Positions 1 to 10,522 of a stretch of DNA of 64,000 nucleotides are shown here, piece after piece. The DNA lies in the NCBI GenBank assembly GCA_030522415.1, contig CM060118.1:20606651-20670650 (forward strand), given 5' to 3'. The stretch comes from Channallabes apus (taxonomy: Eukaryota; Chordata; Actinopteri; Siluriformes; Clariidae). The notes beneath the pieces were generated by a model. The model did not search any database, was not told the DNA's origin, and was given only the letters and a program-made list of their open reading frames with translations. The translations under genes were made by a program, and so were the position numbers. The number at the start of each line of letters is the position of its first letter. Within the stretch, counting starts at the first letter, position 1.

Positions 1-95
1 AACAGATATTGAGCCTCTGCCTTCTATTTGATTATCTGTCTTGTTCTAATCTTTGTACAAATCCATACTGGAGGTTGTACCTTATTTTAATTGCA

Positions 96-100
<5 letters not shown>

Positions 101-169
<69 letters not shown>
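101..169. repeat. (TA)n microsatellite, about 34 units
   Basis: An uninterrupted alternating AT tract of about 69 bases, read directly. Such tracts are hypermutable and are also preferred landing sites for TA-targeting Tc1/mariner elements; none is inserted in this one. Confidence 0.95.
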
Positions 170-173
<4 letters not shown>

Positions 174-2216
174 GGTAACAGAGGAAACAATGAAAATCAT
201 GTACTGTAAATATGCACATTCAGAAGGATCTTATGATTTGACTGATCTCTTGAATGAATGTTTCTAGCTATATCTGGAATGGAAATTAGAACCCTAAATG
301 TGCTGAGAAATTATTCAGTATAAATGATTTATTATTAATGAATGAATGGTTAATTATTTGGTCACATTTAAGTTAAGACGATCTTATGGAGCACTTCATC
401 AGTGTATTGAAATTAAAGTATTACTATATTGTTTCTTAGATTTTTATTTAAACCAAGCTGTTTTTGGTTGCACAGTTGGTTCTGCATTTTACTTTCATCA
501 ACAAATTCAAGGCTGACATAAGACAAACTGTTGAGGTTTGAAGAATATGGCTTTGGCATCAGGGAAGAAAAAAATCCATAGATGTGATGACCGTCATTCA
601 GTACATTTAGTTTGTAAGCTGACTTAATTATATAGCATCATAACCTGAGTCCTAGACCTGACCAACTGAAGCAACCCCAGATCATAACACTACCTCCAGG
701 AGCTTGTACAGTGAGCACTATGCAGAATGGATGCATTCTTATTCCCACCTCATGCACCTATCACTCTGCAATAGCGTAAAGAAATATCAGTTAATAGTCA
801 CAATCCTGACATGTGATGAAGTCCATCTCTGATTTGAATGTACACAACTTCATGTCATGTGTAACTGACTGATGGAGGAACCATTGTGAGTAGAGTGGTA
901 ATGGGGCAGAGCCATGAAGAAAAACAATAAAATTGGGAAAATGAACAACAAATGTATGCTGGTAAAATGTAAAAGCAAAAAAAAAAAACACAACTGAAAC
1001 ATTGGTTTATTTATATAGTGTAGACGAACAACTGTTTCATATGTGTGTTTTAAGTTCAGTTTCAGTTGCTTACAATGTTACAGCTATATGAGAATTCAAG
1101 GATGGTACACTTTTTTCCAATCATATACCAGTTTTCTTCTGCTGAACAATGATTACCTACACAGATAGGATTTGTTGCAGTAGCCCAAATAGTTTGTTCA
1201 GTTTAGATAAATGAAAGATTAAACTTCTATTTGAACCATAAAAACAAGACAGTGGCCAAGCAAACATATTCCAGGTGCTGCTTTTATATGACAGAAAAAA
1301 GATGGGTATGGAATAAAAGATTCTATATATCCATGAAAGAATGTTTACAACATTAACTATAGTCACTTCTGGATTTCTCTTTTCAATAAAGTGGTTGTGA
1401 TTAAGTCCCTCGAGGATTTGAATGTGCAAAACTTTGTGTAACTGAGTGTAGACTGAACAGAGCATTTCTGTTGAAAATATATTTTTTCTATTTGTGCATG
1501 TGTATTCATGGTTGGCATGTCACATCTCCATCCATTTACATGACCCAAGCTCCCACTTTCCTCCCAGCATTCAAACTCACAGGATGATTCACGTCAGTGT
1601 TTCATGCAGTTTGCATGGTTCGGATGAATGTGAAAACTCTGACACGCTTCAGCCCTGGAGTGATTTAAGTTAATAGTGGATTTGCTAAGTCTGAAAAGAA
1701 ATTCATATTGTTGACAAAACCAAAAAGAAATGAACAAATCACACACACAATGAAAAAATACAAGAAAGATGATATTGAGAAACTGAATACACTTCAGTCT
1801 GCAAGTTTATGTAAATGCACTTTGAATTATATAAAGATACACTTACATTGACAATATTTCCTAAAGCATTTATATTTAATTTCTTTCTTTGAGTGGGGAA
1901 TTTTTTCATCTCGAACCTGGCAAATGACGCTACCCTGTCTCTAAAACACTTCTAAAAGTTGCTAAAAACAAATCCTACTCAATTTTTCAACCTCCTGGCA
2001 GAAGTTCCTTATAGAGGCAGTTTTTGAGACAAACATCCTGGTATTTTTCAGAATGTATAAAGACTATCCAAGGAAAATTATTGCACAATGTGGGGAACAC
2101 CTTGGATAGGTGTGTCAGTATACTGTATATTCAAGGCACAGTTGCATACACACTGTACATTTACCATAAAACAACACACTACAAGTATTTTTAAAATGCT
2201 AATTAACAAACATAGA

Positions 2217-2280
2217 AAGCCTTTGGACTGTTGGAGGAAACTCACCAAGCACTGGGAGAACATGCAAACTCGATACACAT
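2217..2280 (-). repeat. Fragment of the tRNA-derived SINE (body only)
   Basis: About 64 bases match, in reverse orientation, the internal body of the SINE found complete at 38365-38741 (the GGAGGAAAC...ACCAAGCAC...GGGAGAACATG segment). The tRNA-like head and the tail are missing. It is an old truncated copy. Confidence 0.55.
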
Positions 2281-2411
2281 TACTGGAGGTAAGTTTTGAA
2301 CACTTAATCCCAGAAGTGAAGGGCAAACATACTAATCATTTTGATATAATACTAACAGACATTAGAATAATTATTAAGAACGTTTATTGATAATAGTATT
2401 AATAAATTTTA

Positions 2412-2763
2412 GGTGGGATGGTGGTGTAGTGGTTAGCACTGTCACCTTGCACCTCCATGGTCCAGGTTTGATTCCCAGCCAGTTTCGATTCCCTCTTCTG
2501 TGTGCATGTAGTTTGCATGTTCTCCCTGTGCTTGGTGGGTTTCCTCCGGGCACTCTGGTTTCTCCCAAAGACATGCAGGTTAGGCTAACTGGCATTCCCG
2601 AATTGCCTGTAGTGTGTGAATGAGTGTGTTTTGTGTGCCCTGCGATGGGTTGGCACGCAGTCCAGTGTGTTTCCTGCCTCGTGCTCTAAGTCTCCTGGGA
2701 TAGGCTCTAGGCCCCCTGTGACTCTGAATATAGGATTAAGCAGTATAGACAATGAGTGAGTTA
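2412..2763 (+). mobile_element. tRNA-derived SINE, near full-length copy
   Basis: The 5' end carries a tRNA-like head with an A-box-like GTAGTGGTTAGCACTG and a B-box-like GGTTTGATTCC. It is followed by the family body (GTTTGCATGTTCTCCC; GGTTTCCTCCGGGCACTC; GACATGCAGGTTAGGCTAA; CCTGGGATAGGCTC) and a tail of GA(G/A)TGAG repeats. The flanks TTAATAAATTTT and TTAATAAATATTTT form an imperfect target-site duplication. It has been mobilised by a LINE, as SINEs are. Confidence 0.8.
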
Positions 2764-2879
2764 ATAAATATTTTCCTCATCTTTAAAGTTCATTCCTTTT
2801 CCTGTGTCTTAAAAAACTTTTGCAGTTCTCTTCATATTGTCGTTGGTACAAATGCATAATTTTAAGATTATGAAATGCT

Positions 2880-2958
2880 CGCTCACCTTCAATACCACTC
2901 GAACCCGGACCCTGGAGGTGCAAGGCGACAGTGCTAAGCACTACACCACCGTGCCGCC
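2880..2958 (-). mobile_element. Head-only SINE retrocopy with perfect 13-bp duplication
   Basis: Only the tRNA-like head of the SINE family (about 60 bases, reverse strand, ending GTGCCGCC) plus a short tail is present. The insert is bounded on both sides by ATTATGAAATGCT (2867-2879 and 2959-2971), an exact 13-bp target-site duplication. The body is absent although the insertion boundaries are intact, so this is not later decay of a full copy. Confidence 0.75.
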
Positions 2959-3175
2959 ATTATGAAATGCTTTGAACTGGAAAACGTAATTTTCGTGATG
3001 CTATTTGTTTGGGGAAACCATCTGGATTGATATCTCTAACGAATTTTAAATGGATTTCTATGTGATATATGGTAGAGGTAGTACAGAAACTTTATTTTAT
3101 GCTATATATCACATATAGCCCATTGAATGTGTAAATAATTTATAATAATAATTCATTCTATACATCTTATTTATT

Positions 3176-3242
3176 GCAGGGCAGCAGGGTTGCCTGGAGC
3201 CTATCCCAGGAGACCTAGGGACAGGGTGCCAATCCATCACAG

Positions 3243-3273
<31 letters not shown>

Positions 3274-3378
3274 ACACAATGGGCAATTGGAGAACGCCAT
3301 TTACCCTAATCTGCATGTCTTTGCACTGTGGGAGGAAACCGGAGGAAACCCACCAAGCAGGGGAAGAACATGTAAACT

Positions 3379-3416
<38 letters not shown>

Positions 3417-3467
3417 GAGGCGGAAATCGAACCCAGACCCTGGAGGTGCGATCTCACAGTCCTGCCT
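3176..3467 (-). mobile_element. tRNA-derived SINE, diverged reverse copy with CA expansions
   Basis: Reverse orientation copy of the same SINE: CCTGGAGCCTATCCCAGG at the left (3' end) through AATCGAACCCAGACCCTGG (reverse B-box region) at the right. Two internal sites have expanded into CA microsatellites (3242-3277 and about 3381-3413). The tRNA head is degraded and I see no clear target-site duplication. Confidence 0.75.
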
Positions 3468-3819
3468 AGGTGTGAACAAATAGTCATTAAATTACTTATT
3501 ACTGGTGCTTCAAGAAAGTTCAGATAAGTACAGTATAGGCAGGAAGTAAATGGTTTGTTTAGTTAATTGTTTAATATATTCATTATTTATGGTTAATGAA
3601 TTAAAAATATCTGTAGGGCCACATGGGGGGTTGTTATGGAAATAACCCTGAATATATGTGATCCGTAAAACTTTACACTAAGTACTATATCAATACTTTT
3701 TGCGTTCCTGCTTCGGGTTTGAGTGAGCTGGTCAGCAGGTTGCCGATCGGAACCGAAGTCTGATTTTTAACTGCATTCAGTTGTTTCTCAAACAAAGAGC
3801 ACATTCCCCATCCAAGACA

Positions 3820-4003
3820 TTCCGGCGGGAGACCACGTGACCATGTAAACCGACGCGGGTTTGCTTTTGTTCTCCTGAGATTGTGTTTTGCCGGGAGAGG
3901 TCGCATGCGCTGTCCGACTCAAAGCACATTCATTACGGACAAACTTTTTTTCCCCTCTCATGTAGACCAGAAGAGAGAGAAAACTCCTCCTAGCTGCTTA
4001 GTT
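3820..4003 (+). promoter_or_regulatory. Putative rin2 promoter
   Basis: GC- and CpG-richer sequence than its surroundings. It contains an E-box CCACGTGACC near 3833-3842 and a GCATGCGC motif resembling half of an NRF1 site near 3903-3910. It lies directly upstream of a presumed non-coding first exon ending in a good splice donor at 4116. There is no TATA box at an obvious position. Promoter status is inferred from composition and position; the true transcription start is unknown. Confidence 0.45.
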
Positions 4004-4115
4004 ATGGAACAAACTCAGAGCGTGAAAAAGCTGCGTTTGTGATGGAAAACCGTGCTGTGGACGGCGTGTTCTAGGTGTTTCTGTTCCCGGACTTCTGGAG
4101 GTTCGTGTCGCCGAG
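3950..4115 (+). other. rin2: Presumed non-coding first exon of rin2 (5' UTR)
   Basis: The right boundary is the donor CCGAG/GTGAGC at 4115/4116; the left boundary is a guess. The exon holds two short upstream frames: ATG at 4004 with stop ending at 4042, and ATG at 4042 with stop ending at 4074. The first stop and the second start share one base (TGATG). Assignment to rin2 rests on strand, composition and being the only promoter-like exon upstream of 21922. It is 17.8 kb from the coding start, so RNA evidence is required. Confidence 0.4.
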
Positions 4116-5116
4116 GTGAGCATTCAGTCTTTAATATGTATTTGGATTGTGTTTCCAGAAAGTAAGAAAACCTGAGAGAAATAAGCTAAGATGCTACGTG
4201 TTTTGTTCCACGCTAAAACATTCCTGTGTTCAGGACATTGTATTTATCGTCTATCGAAACATTGGACGCTCGCGTTTACTGGATGATATTAGTTTACAGC
4301 GGTGTATTGAAGACATTTACAAACTCGCCTCTTGTGTATTTCGGCTATTTAAATGCCGAACCAGCACCTGTTGTTGCACTAAGCTTTCCAAAACCCTCCC
4401 CTGCTAATTTGGCCACTTGGTAAAGTGTGACAGAAAGAAGCAGTGTGAAAAGAGCTGAAACACCTCCGAGTTCAATAACTATACACAGTCCTCTGATTTA
4501 ATCTTTCCTGTTTAACTTACTAAACCCATGTTGTTATTATAAACATGTCGACCCCATACTGAGCATCTCACATGAATCTGTGTATAATGTTTGTCTTATC
4601 TGGATACATCAAGGAAAACCTGTAACACTAATTTTATATTCTGAAGGAAAACAGTGTGTTTGGGTGGAATTCAAATCAGCACAAGTTATGAAGAATCACA
4701 TTCAGGGTTAGGGTTTCAGTTTATTCTCTGTTCAACGCACACTTTAGAAGAAGAAAAACAGTTAATTCACTAACCTGTATCTCTTCTTGTCTTGGTATTC
4801 CAATGAACCATAATTTCCCTTTAAACCTTGACGTTTTGAAGTTATACATCGTGCCCTTTTCTATGTAAAGCTGCATGTTAATAACAATTTCAGCAAATTT
4901 AGGAACCTTTTTTGCATCCGCCTTCCTGGTTGTTTCAACGTTTAGATATTTGAATGTACACATCTATGAAAATGAATAATGACAACAATTATGACACCGT
5001 TATTATTAGGTATAGGGCAATTCCACGCAAAGGTCGATGTTACCATGGGAAAGGTAAAAGGCGTAATTCATAGTTGTTGTTTTTCCACCAACCATGAAAA
5101 TACTTTCTGGATAGCA

Positions 5117-5173
5117 CAGTGCTGTGGTGGTAATCATGTGGCCTTGCACCTCCAGGGTAGAGGGTTCAATTGA
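5117..5173 (+). repeat. SINE head fragment
   Basis: Weak match to the tRNA-like head of the local SINE family: CTGTGGTGGTAATCATG followed by TTGCACCTCCAGGGTAGAGG and GGTTCAATTG as a decayed B-box. No body or tail follows. Old remnant. Confidence 0.5.
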
Positions 5174-5687
5174 CTACTGATTTAATAATTTTATAATTAG
5201 TTTGTTCATAACTAATATTTTATATATTTCATGTTAAAACTCACTGTTTAAGCATGTTCATTATATAATTTGTTTAGGGCTAATTCAGACACATCACATC
5301 TGTAAAATGAAAATATCAAACCCATAAGACCACTTGATCCTAAATCAAAAAATGGCCAATATTTTCAAATCTTCACTTTCTGTGTTCATTCAATCTCTCT
5401 TGTGTTAAAAGTGTAACGGTTTCTGTAATAGTTTTTAAAATTAACAGAGAAAACCTGTACTCTCTGACATCAACAATACAGATAAATTCCTATGTATTTT
5501 CACAATGTAAGCCATTACACTTAAACCTTGAATTGTGAGCATAATTTGTTTCGGAAACACGCTTGTATAAGAACTCAAAGAGTTCGCATGACATGCAATG
5601 TGAAATTTGTTCAGCTCAGTGAGCTCTAAATGTGTACCGGATTCCGTGTGCATACAGTACGTGCAAGTGTGTATGGGCTAGGCAGCA

Positions 5688-5830
5688 AAATCTCGTGCGG
5701 GATTAGCAGCAGATTCCAACCTGCCTGCCAATTGTCATGCGTTTTTGAGCATGTTAAGACACCCAAAAAGCTCAAAAAGTTGGGGAAAAAATCCTTAAGA
5801 AAACAATAGGGCCCTTTACACACTGTGACA
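5688..5830 (+). repeat. Dispersed repeat, left arm of an inverted pair
   Basis: The segment from GCAGCAAAATCTCGTG through CAGCAGATTCCAACCTG and TTTTTGAGCATGTTA to AACAATAGGGCCC recurs in reverse orientation at about 7707-7890. The two arms flank about 1.9 kb that includes a later hAT insertion. This may be one foldback-type element or two independent copies of a family. Confidence 0.6.
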
Positions 5831-5995
5831 ACATAGGGCTGATGTCATAGTGCTTGGGCCCTAATCACACACTATGATGACATAGGGGTGATGTCATAGT
5901 TTGAGCTCTAATCACACACTATGATGACATAGGGGTGATGTCATAGTTTGAGCTCTAATCACACACTCAATGACATGGTGCTTGGGCCCTAATTA
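5818..5995. repeat. 47-bp minisatellite, about 3.5 units
   Basis: Units beginning ATCACACACT recur at 5864, 5911 and 5958, an exact 47-bp period. The first and last partial units carry a variant end (GTGCTTGGGCCCTAAT in place of GTTTGAGCTCTAAT). Each unit contains the near-dyad ATGACATAGGGGTGATGTCAT. Confidence 0.85.
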
Positions 5996-6405
5996 GCCTT
6001 ACTGTATAATGCTTACATATGCATAACTTCTTTAGCATGGTATACAATACCTTCCTTACTATACCATCTGTAATCATTTGCTCCTTTGCACGCATTTTAA
6101 CTAATCTACCTCTCCATATACTCTCTATATACAAGATGGAAGCTCGGAAGACAAAGCGCATACATACTATTGGTATGTCAATACCTAGCTCATTTTATTA
6201 AGTTAAAATGTATTTATTTTTATTTCACTGTAAATGAGGGTTTATTATTTTTTTTAGATCAAAAGATTACAATAAAATTTATGCAATTTAAATCACAGAT
6301 CCTAAGCTTTTCTATGCTTTGAGGCTTTTTGTTTACAAATATGAGTCCAAATGTCACATCCATAACACATTTAATGCCCTATATGCACTACATGGTGCGC
6401 AGGAC

Positions 6406-7698
6406 TAGGTCTGGGCGATATGGCAAAAAAGTAATCTAGATAATTTTTGGCCCATATTGAACGATAACGATATATATTTCGATATAAGTTGTTAATGCTG
6501 CCAGCTTTAAAAAGTATCCCAACAATGACTGAAGCCACAAAAATTAAAGGGTTCATTAAATTACATTTTAAAGTATAGTTTATTAACAAAAACAGATGAC
6601 AGTTTTGGCCTTAAAAAATAAGATACAATAGACACATGCTCAGAATCTTTATAAAGATTTTTATTTTAAAAAATACTTGTTTGTGATGATAAAAAGTATC
6701 TTGTGATGATATATTACAATGTTTTGAGATTTTTAAACAATAATGAGAAACAAACATTTAGACCACACACACTCGGGCTGTCTTTTTATCCCACAATTCA
6801 GAGTTAAATGAAGGCTATTTCACATGGCCCCAATAAACTGACATAATGGCTTAAGCATGCAATGACAACAAAAATGGAATGAATTATGCAGCTATCAATC
6901 TGGGCCAGGACAATTTCACTTTTACTATATAGTTGGGTACCTGCTAGGTGTTGTATAGTTCATATTTGCTTGGCCAGAATGGTTTAAGCCACCAAAATAA
7001 CGTTTTATTGATAAACTGCGCAGCTTTCGCCAATGTGAACACTCCCGTTAGTAACGAGGCGAATAAGGAGCTAACTTCAGCCACAGAACGAGACGCTGCG
7101 CAATAAGGAGCCAAACGAATCGGAAGCTGCGAATAAGGAGCTAACTTCAGCCTCGTGTGCTTAGGGGCATCATATCTTTCGCTAGAAAGTTAGAAACGGC
7201 CCTGGTTATATCCTTGCTCCTTTTGGAACACCTTTCATAAGGTGTAATGGCCACGAAAGACGACACGATGGATATCTGCTTTGGTACAGCCCCACTGCTA
7301 GCGCTGCTAGTTGACGGAGTAGCATTGGCCCACATTTTCATGCTTTCAGTGTGGTCGTGTGGGTGATGCGTTCATATAACGGAGTTCGTGCTATCTTTTT
7401 TGTCTACAATTTCAACATCTTTGGATAATAACTTGAGGTTAGATTCACTTTCGTTGCTGCTTCCACTCATTTTATTTGTCATCATGGTGTCAAGTTTGCT
7501 TCGCAAAGTGCGGTAGGAAATTAACTTTGACCTGCACGGCACGCGCAAGCTGCACGCTGATTGGTTGTTGTCATATTGTTCTGCTGTGTGATTGGCTCTT
7601 AGATTAATCCATATCGAGCAAAAAATGTCTAGAGCTTTATCGTTTTTAAAATCAAATAAATCGCAATTTGATATGATATCGTTTATCGGCCAGCCCTA
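6406..7698 (-). mobile_element. hAT-like non-autonomous element with 8-bp duplication
   Basis: Ends are TAGGTCTGGGCGATATGGC (left) and the reverse-related ATCGGCCAGCCCTA (right). The exact 8-bp duplication CGCAGGAC flanks it at 6398-6405 and 7699-7706. Eight-base duplications and TAGGG-like termini are diagnostic of the hAT superfamily. Inside, on the - strand, 7341-7147 encodes a hAT transposase-like fragment. The catalytic and dimerisation domains are absent, so it cannot move by itself. Confidence 0.85.
7147..7341 (-). pseudogene. hAT transposase fragment (64 codons)
   Basis: A reverse-strand frame whose C-terminal part (AVSNFLAKDMMPLSTRG) resembles the segment just after the BED zinc finger in ZBED-like hAT transposases, where an A-x-F-L-A-K-D-x-x-P-x-S-T pattern is typical. 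No zinc finger precedes it and no hAT dimerisation region follows. It lies inside the hAT element and is its decayed gene. Similarity is judged by eye. Confidence 0.6.
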
Positions 7699-7706
7699 CG
7701 CAGGAC

Positions 7707-7890
7707 CCTCTTGTTTTCCTAAGGATTCTTTTTTTTCCATCCTTTTGGGCTTTTTGGGGGTCCTAACATGCTCAAAAACTCATGAGAATTGGCAGACAGG
7801 TTGGAATCTGCTGCCATTCGGATGCCTTCGAGTCTGGGTCTGGCTCGTGGCTCTCAGGGGCCCTCACACAAGATTTTGCTGCATAGCGAT
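7707..7890 (-). repeat. Dispersed repeat, right arm of the inverted pair
   Basis: Reverse counterpart of 5688-5830 (TTTTTGGGGGTCCTAACATG, AGGTTGGAATCTGCTGCC, AGATTTTGCTGCATA). The hAT element at 6406-7698 sits immediately left of it. A tRNA-Gly-like SINE begins just to the right, inside the continuation of this repeat. Confidence 0.6.
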
Positions 7891-7900
7891 GGCACAGGGT

Positions 7901-8141
7901 TGTTGTTGTTGGTCTTTCGGCTGCTCCCGGCAAGGGTTCGCCACAGCGGGATATCCAGTCCGCACAACAACTTGGCACAGGTTTTACGCCGGATGCCCTT
8001 CCTGACGCAACCCTCCCATTTTAACCGGGCTTGGGACCGGCACTACATCCAGTGGCTGGGGGGTTTGGGCACTGGCTGGGAATCGAACCCGGGCCTTCCG
8101 CATGGCAGGCGAAACACCTACCACTGAGCCACCAGTGCCCC
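7901..8141 (-). mobile_element. tRNA-Gly-derived SINE with perfect 10-bp duplication
   Basis: On the - strand the head reads like a glycine tRNA (GGTGGCTCAGTGGTAG, GCCTGCCATGCGG, GGGTTCGATTCC). The body includes the fish repeat core with CAGGTTTTACGCCGGATGCC and CAACCCTCCCATTTTAACCG. Exact flanking duplications GGCACAGGGT lie at 7891-7900 and 8142-8151. The head keeps A-box and B-box promoter motifs but has no intact cloverleaf, so I call it a SINE rather than a tRNA gene. Confidence 0.85.
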
Positions 8142-8215
8142 GGCACAGGGTATTATGTATTATATAATAATAATAATATAATGTATTATTATCATTATTA
8201 TAAAAAAAAACTTTA

Positions 8216-8640
8216 GGGGCCTCCGAGTGGTGCAGTGGTAAAGTGCTCGCTTTGTCAACCGGAGATCGCGAGTTCGATTCCTGGGTGATGCTGTAAGCTT
8301 TCGCAGCCGGAGGCCTAGAGAGAGCTGATTTGCCAAGCCCTCTCAGAGGGGAGGGATGAGAGGTACTTAGTGCTCCCACATTAATCATGGCTCTACAGCT
8401 AATCAGTGGCGTCTGTGAGCTCACGCAAGTGGAAGGAGCAGATAGCTCTGTCCTCTGAGTGTGTTATGCTGCGCCCAACGGTGCGTGAGCGAGCAGTTAG
8501 AAAAGATGCGGTCGACTGGCATCACGTTGTTGGAGGAAACATGATAGCCTTCGACCCCTCCCGACTGAGTGATAGTAGTAGCCTTAATGTGGGAGCCCCC
8601 TAGTGACGTGGAGGAATTGGACATGACTAAATCAGGGAAA
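8216..8640 (+). mobile_element. tRNA-derived SINE (second family)
   Basis: The head GCCTCCGAGTGGTGCAGTGG with GCGAGTTCGATTCC (B-box) is followed by a body containing CTCAGAGGGGAGGGATGAG, GTGAGCTCACGCAAGTGG and TGCGTGAGCGAGCAG. The tail is an A-rich GGGAAAAAAATATG. A reverse copy of the same family lies at about 9845-10758, which lets the family consensus be cross-checked within this window. Confidence 0.8.
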
Positions 8641-9844
8641 AAAATATGTATAAAGTAAATTCTTTTATATTATTGAAACATTATGAACAAATTCATTGAA
8701 TTGCCAGCTTATGAATCTAAATCATATTCGACTATATGATATTACTACATATTGCATATTAATTATAGATTGAATGGAATCATCAAACATCAAGTAATTT
8801 CCTTAAGAAATGGAATCATATTTCACCACAGTTAACCGAGTCCAGTCTTTTTTCATACAGGACTAACACACATGCAGTATTTCTATAGAGCACCTACATA
8901 AAGATATGTGCTGCTATAAATGTGTGTCTGTGCGTCACCTGGACATGTGAAATCTGTTAACCCACTTGGTCTGAGTGGAGAGCAGGCAGAACTGAAATTT
9001 TATGCAGAACTGACATTAAGCTATAAGAATTGCAGAGGTGTAAAGTGACCACTGAGATCACTTTTGTAAGTCAGTGTTTTCCTCAGTCATTTAATGTAGC
9101 TAGTGTAAGTCTTCTGTTTTTAGGAACTGGAAATGGCATAATTGGTTAAATTCCTAAGAAACTATGGACATTAGTCACACTCCCATTTCTGCTGTCTGCT
9201 GAAACAGGTATGACGGGTTGTATTTTAGTGATTTTATTGTACTGCATGAAAAGCTGTTTATGGCAGGTATCTGTTAGCATATAACACCAAAACATTGCAT
9301 TGTTTACATTATATTCTATATGAATTGAGTTTGTTGTGTAAAGTTAATCATGTTAATCCCCAAAACACTGATTTATTAGGAAAGGAGGATTGTTTTAGTA
9401 AAAGAAATGGCAAGTAGCCAGTAGGGTGTCTCATCATAGTGTCTAATAACATCTGAACCACAGCATTTTTGGTCAGACGCCATTCCTTACACAAAGAGAA
9501 TATTTAGCTTAAATGTAACTGTATGTTCTACAACACTTAGGTTTTTCTATTTCTTACTTAGTTACAGAAAGAATTACTTTTTCTGCTTTAGTTCTGTAGT
9601 AGTGTAATATAGTGCTTCAGTCAATAAAACAAGACACCAATACTGTTGTCATGTACTGGTGTTAAAATTTTTAAAACATGTGTAGTTTGTGGTAATAGCA
9701 CAGACTGAAGTCAGGCTGCAGCCGTTTTTTTTTTTTTTTTACTTTGAATTGATCAGATGCTAGTAAGACAGTAAGAGTAATATTTTGGTATAAACATGTA
9801 AAATTGTTGGATTGTAAAATATATATATAAACTTTTTTTTTTGG

Positions 9845-9926
9845 GGGGGGGAGGGGTATTTCCAAATTTCTCCCCAATTTAGTCGTGGCCAATTCCTCCC
9901 CGTCGCTAGGGGGGCTCCCACATTAA
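9845..9926 (-). mobile_element. SINE (second family), 3' part, split by insertion
   Basis: Reverse-strand 3' portion of the family seen at 8216-8640 (ATTTAGTCGTGGCCAATTCC, CTAGGGGGGCTCCCACATTAA). It stops exactly at CATTAA, where a 590-bp element has inserted; the rest resumes at 10523. Confidence 0.8.
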
Positions 9927-10516
9927 TCAAAATCAAATAAAATAAAAATTTTATTTGTCACATACACAGTCATACACAGTACGATATGCAGTGAAATGCT
10001 TACACGACCACCAGTGACCTTAAAAAGAGAATTAAATCTTATAGTAAGAAATAAATATGAATAAAAGAAATACGATAGGAAAATGAAAACTTAACTAGAA
10101 TAAAAATAGAAGTATAAATAAAAATAGAAGTATAGCTGTACATAAAATAGAAATAAAAATAGAAATATACTGTACAATAGAAATTTTCTTTTTTAAATTG
10201 AAATTTGGTGGAGGAAGTATGGTGTGCAAGTATGCATAGAAACGTGTTCTTAAGGTGCCTTATTAAAGTGTCTTTGTGCAAAGGTCCAGAATGTAAACAT
10301 AAACATGTGAGTTCCGATGTAAGTGTAGATGTGCATGAAAGTGTCCATAGTGTCCATTGACGTTAACAGGTTGTATTAGTTCTGTGTTTGTGGTGTGAAT
10401 GTGGTGTGGTTGAGAGACCTTATCGCCTGCGGGAAGAAGCTCCTCCTCATTCTCTCTGTGTTGGCCTTCAGGGAGCGGAAGCGCTTTCCTGACCGCAACA
10501 GAGAGAACAGTCCATT
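9927..10516. mobile_element. 590-bp insertion within a SINE, flanked by CATTAA
   Basis: The insert begins TCAAAATCAAATAAAATAAA, continues TTTATTTGTCACATACACAG and ends with GCGCTTTCCTGACCGCAAC and GAGAACAGTCCATT. CATTAA occurs once at the corresponding site of the uninterrupted SINE copy (8216-8640) and twice here, at 9921-9926 and 10517-10522, which defines the insert precisely. The family is a common fish repeat I cannot place in a superfamily with confidence. Its frames are not convincing genes. Confidence 0.75.
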
Positions 10517-10522
10517 CATTAA

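Larger units (their letters stand above)
1..3800. other. Upstream flanking DNA, no gene seen
   Basis: No reading frame here resembles a protein I recognise. The stretch holds a long TA microsatellite at its left end, one full SINE on the + strand, three partial or reverse SINE copies between about 2.2 and 3.5 kb, and two CA runs. The remainder is AT-rich sequence without visible structure. It lies 5' of the presumed rin2 promoter. Confidence 0.6.

Noticed and set aside
3215..3527. Frames of 80-90 codons on both strands
   Set aside because: They read through CA expansions inside a reverse SINE copy; no family resemblance.
4703..4720. Interstitial telomere repeat (GGGTTAGGGTTT)
   Set aside because: Fewer than two and a half units; expected by chance in 64 kb.
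5818..5995. CRISPR-like regular repeats
   Set aside because: The 47-bp units are directly adjacent with no spacers, and this is vertebrate DNA; it is a minisatellite.
7901..8280. tRNA genes at the Gly-like (- strand) and GCCTCCGAGTGG (+ strand) heads
   Set aside because: Box A and box B are present but the cloverleaf is degraded, and each head is fused to a SINE body with retroposition duplications.
7592..8424. Frames of 112-146 codons on both strands
   Set aside because: They run across a repeat arm and two SINEs; the codon content is that of the repeats.
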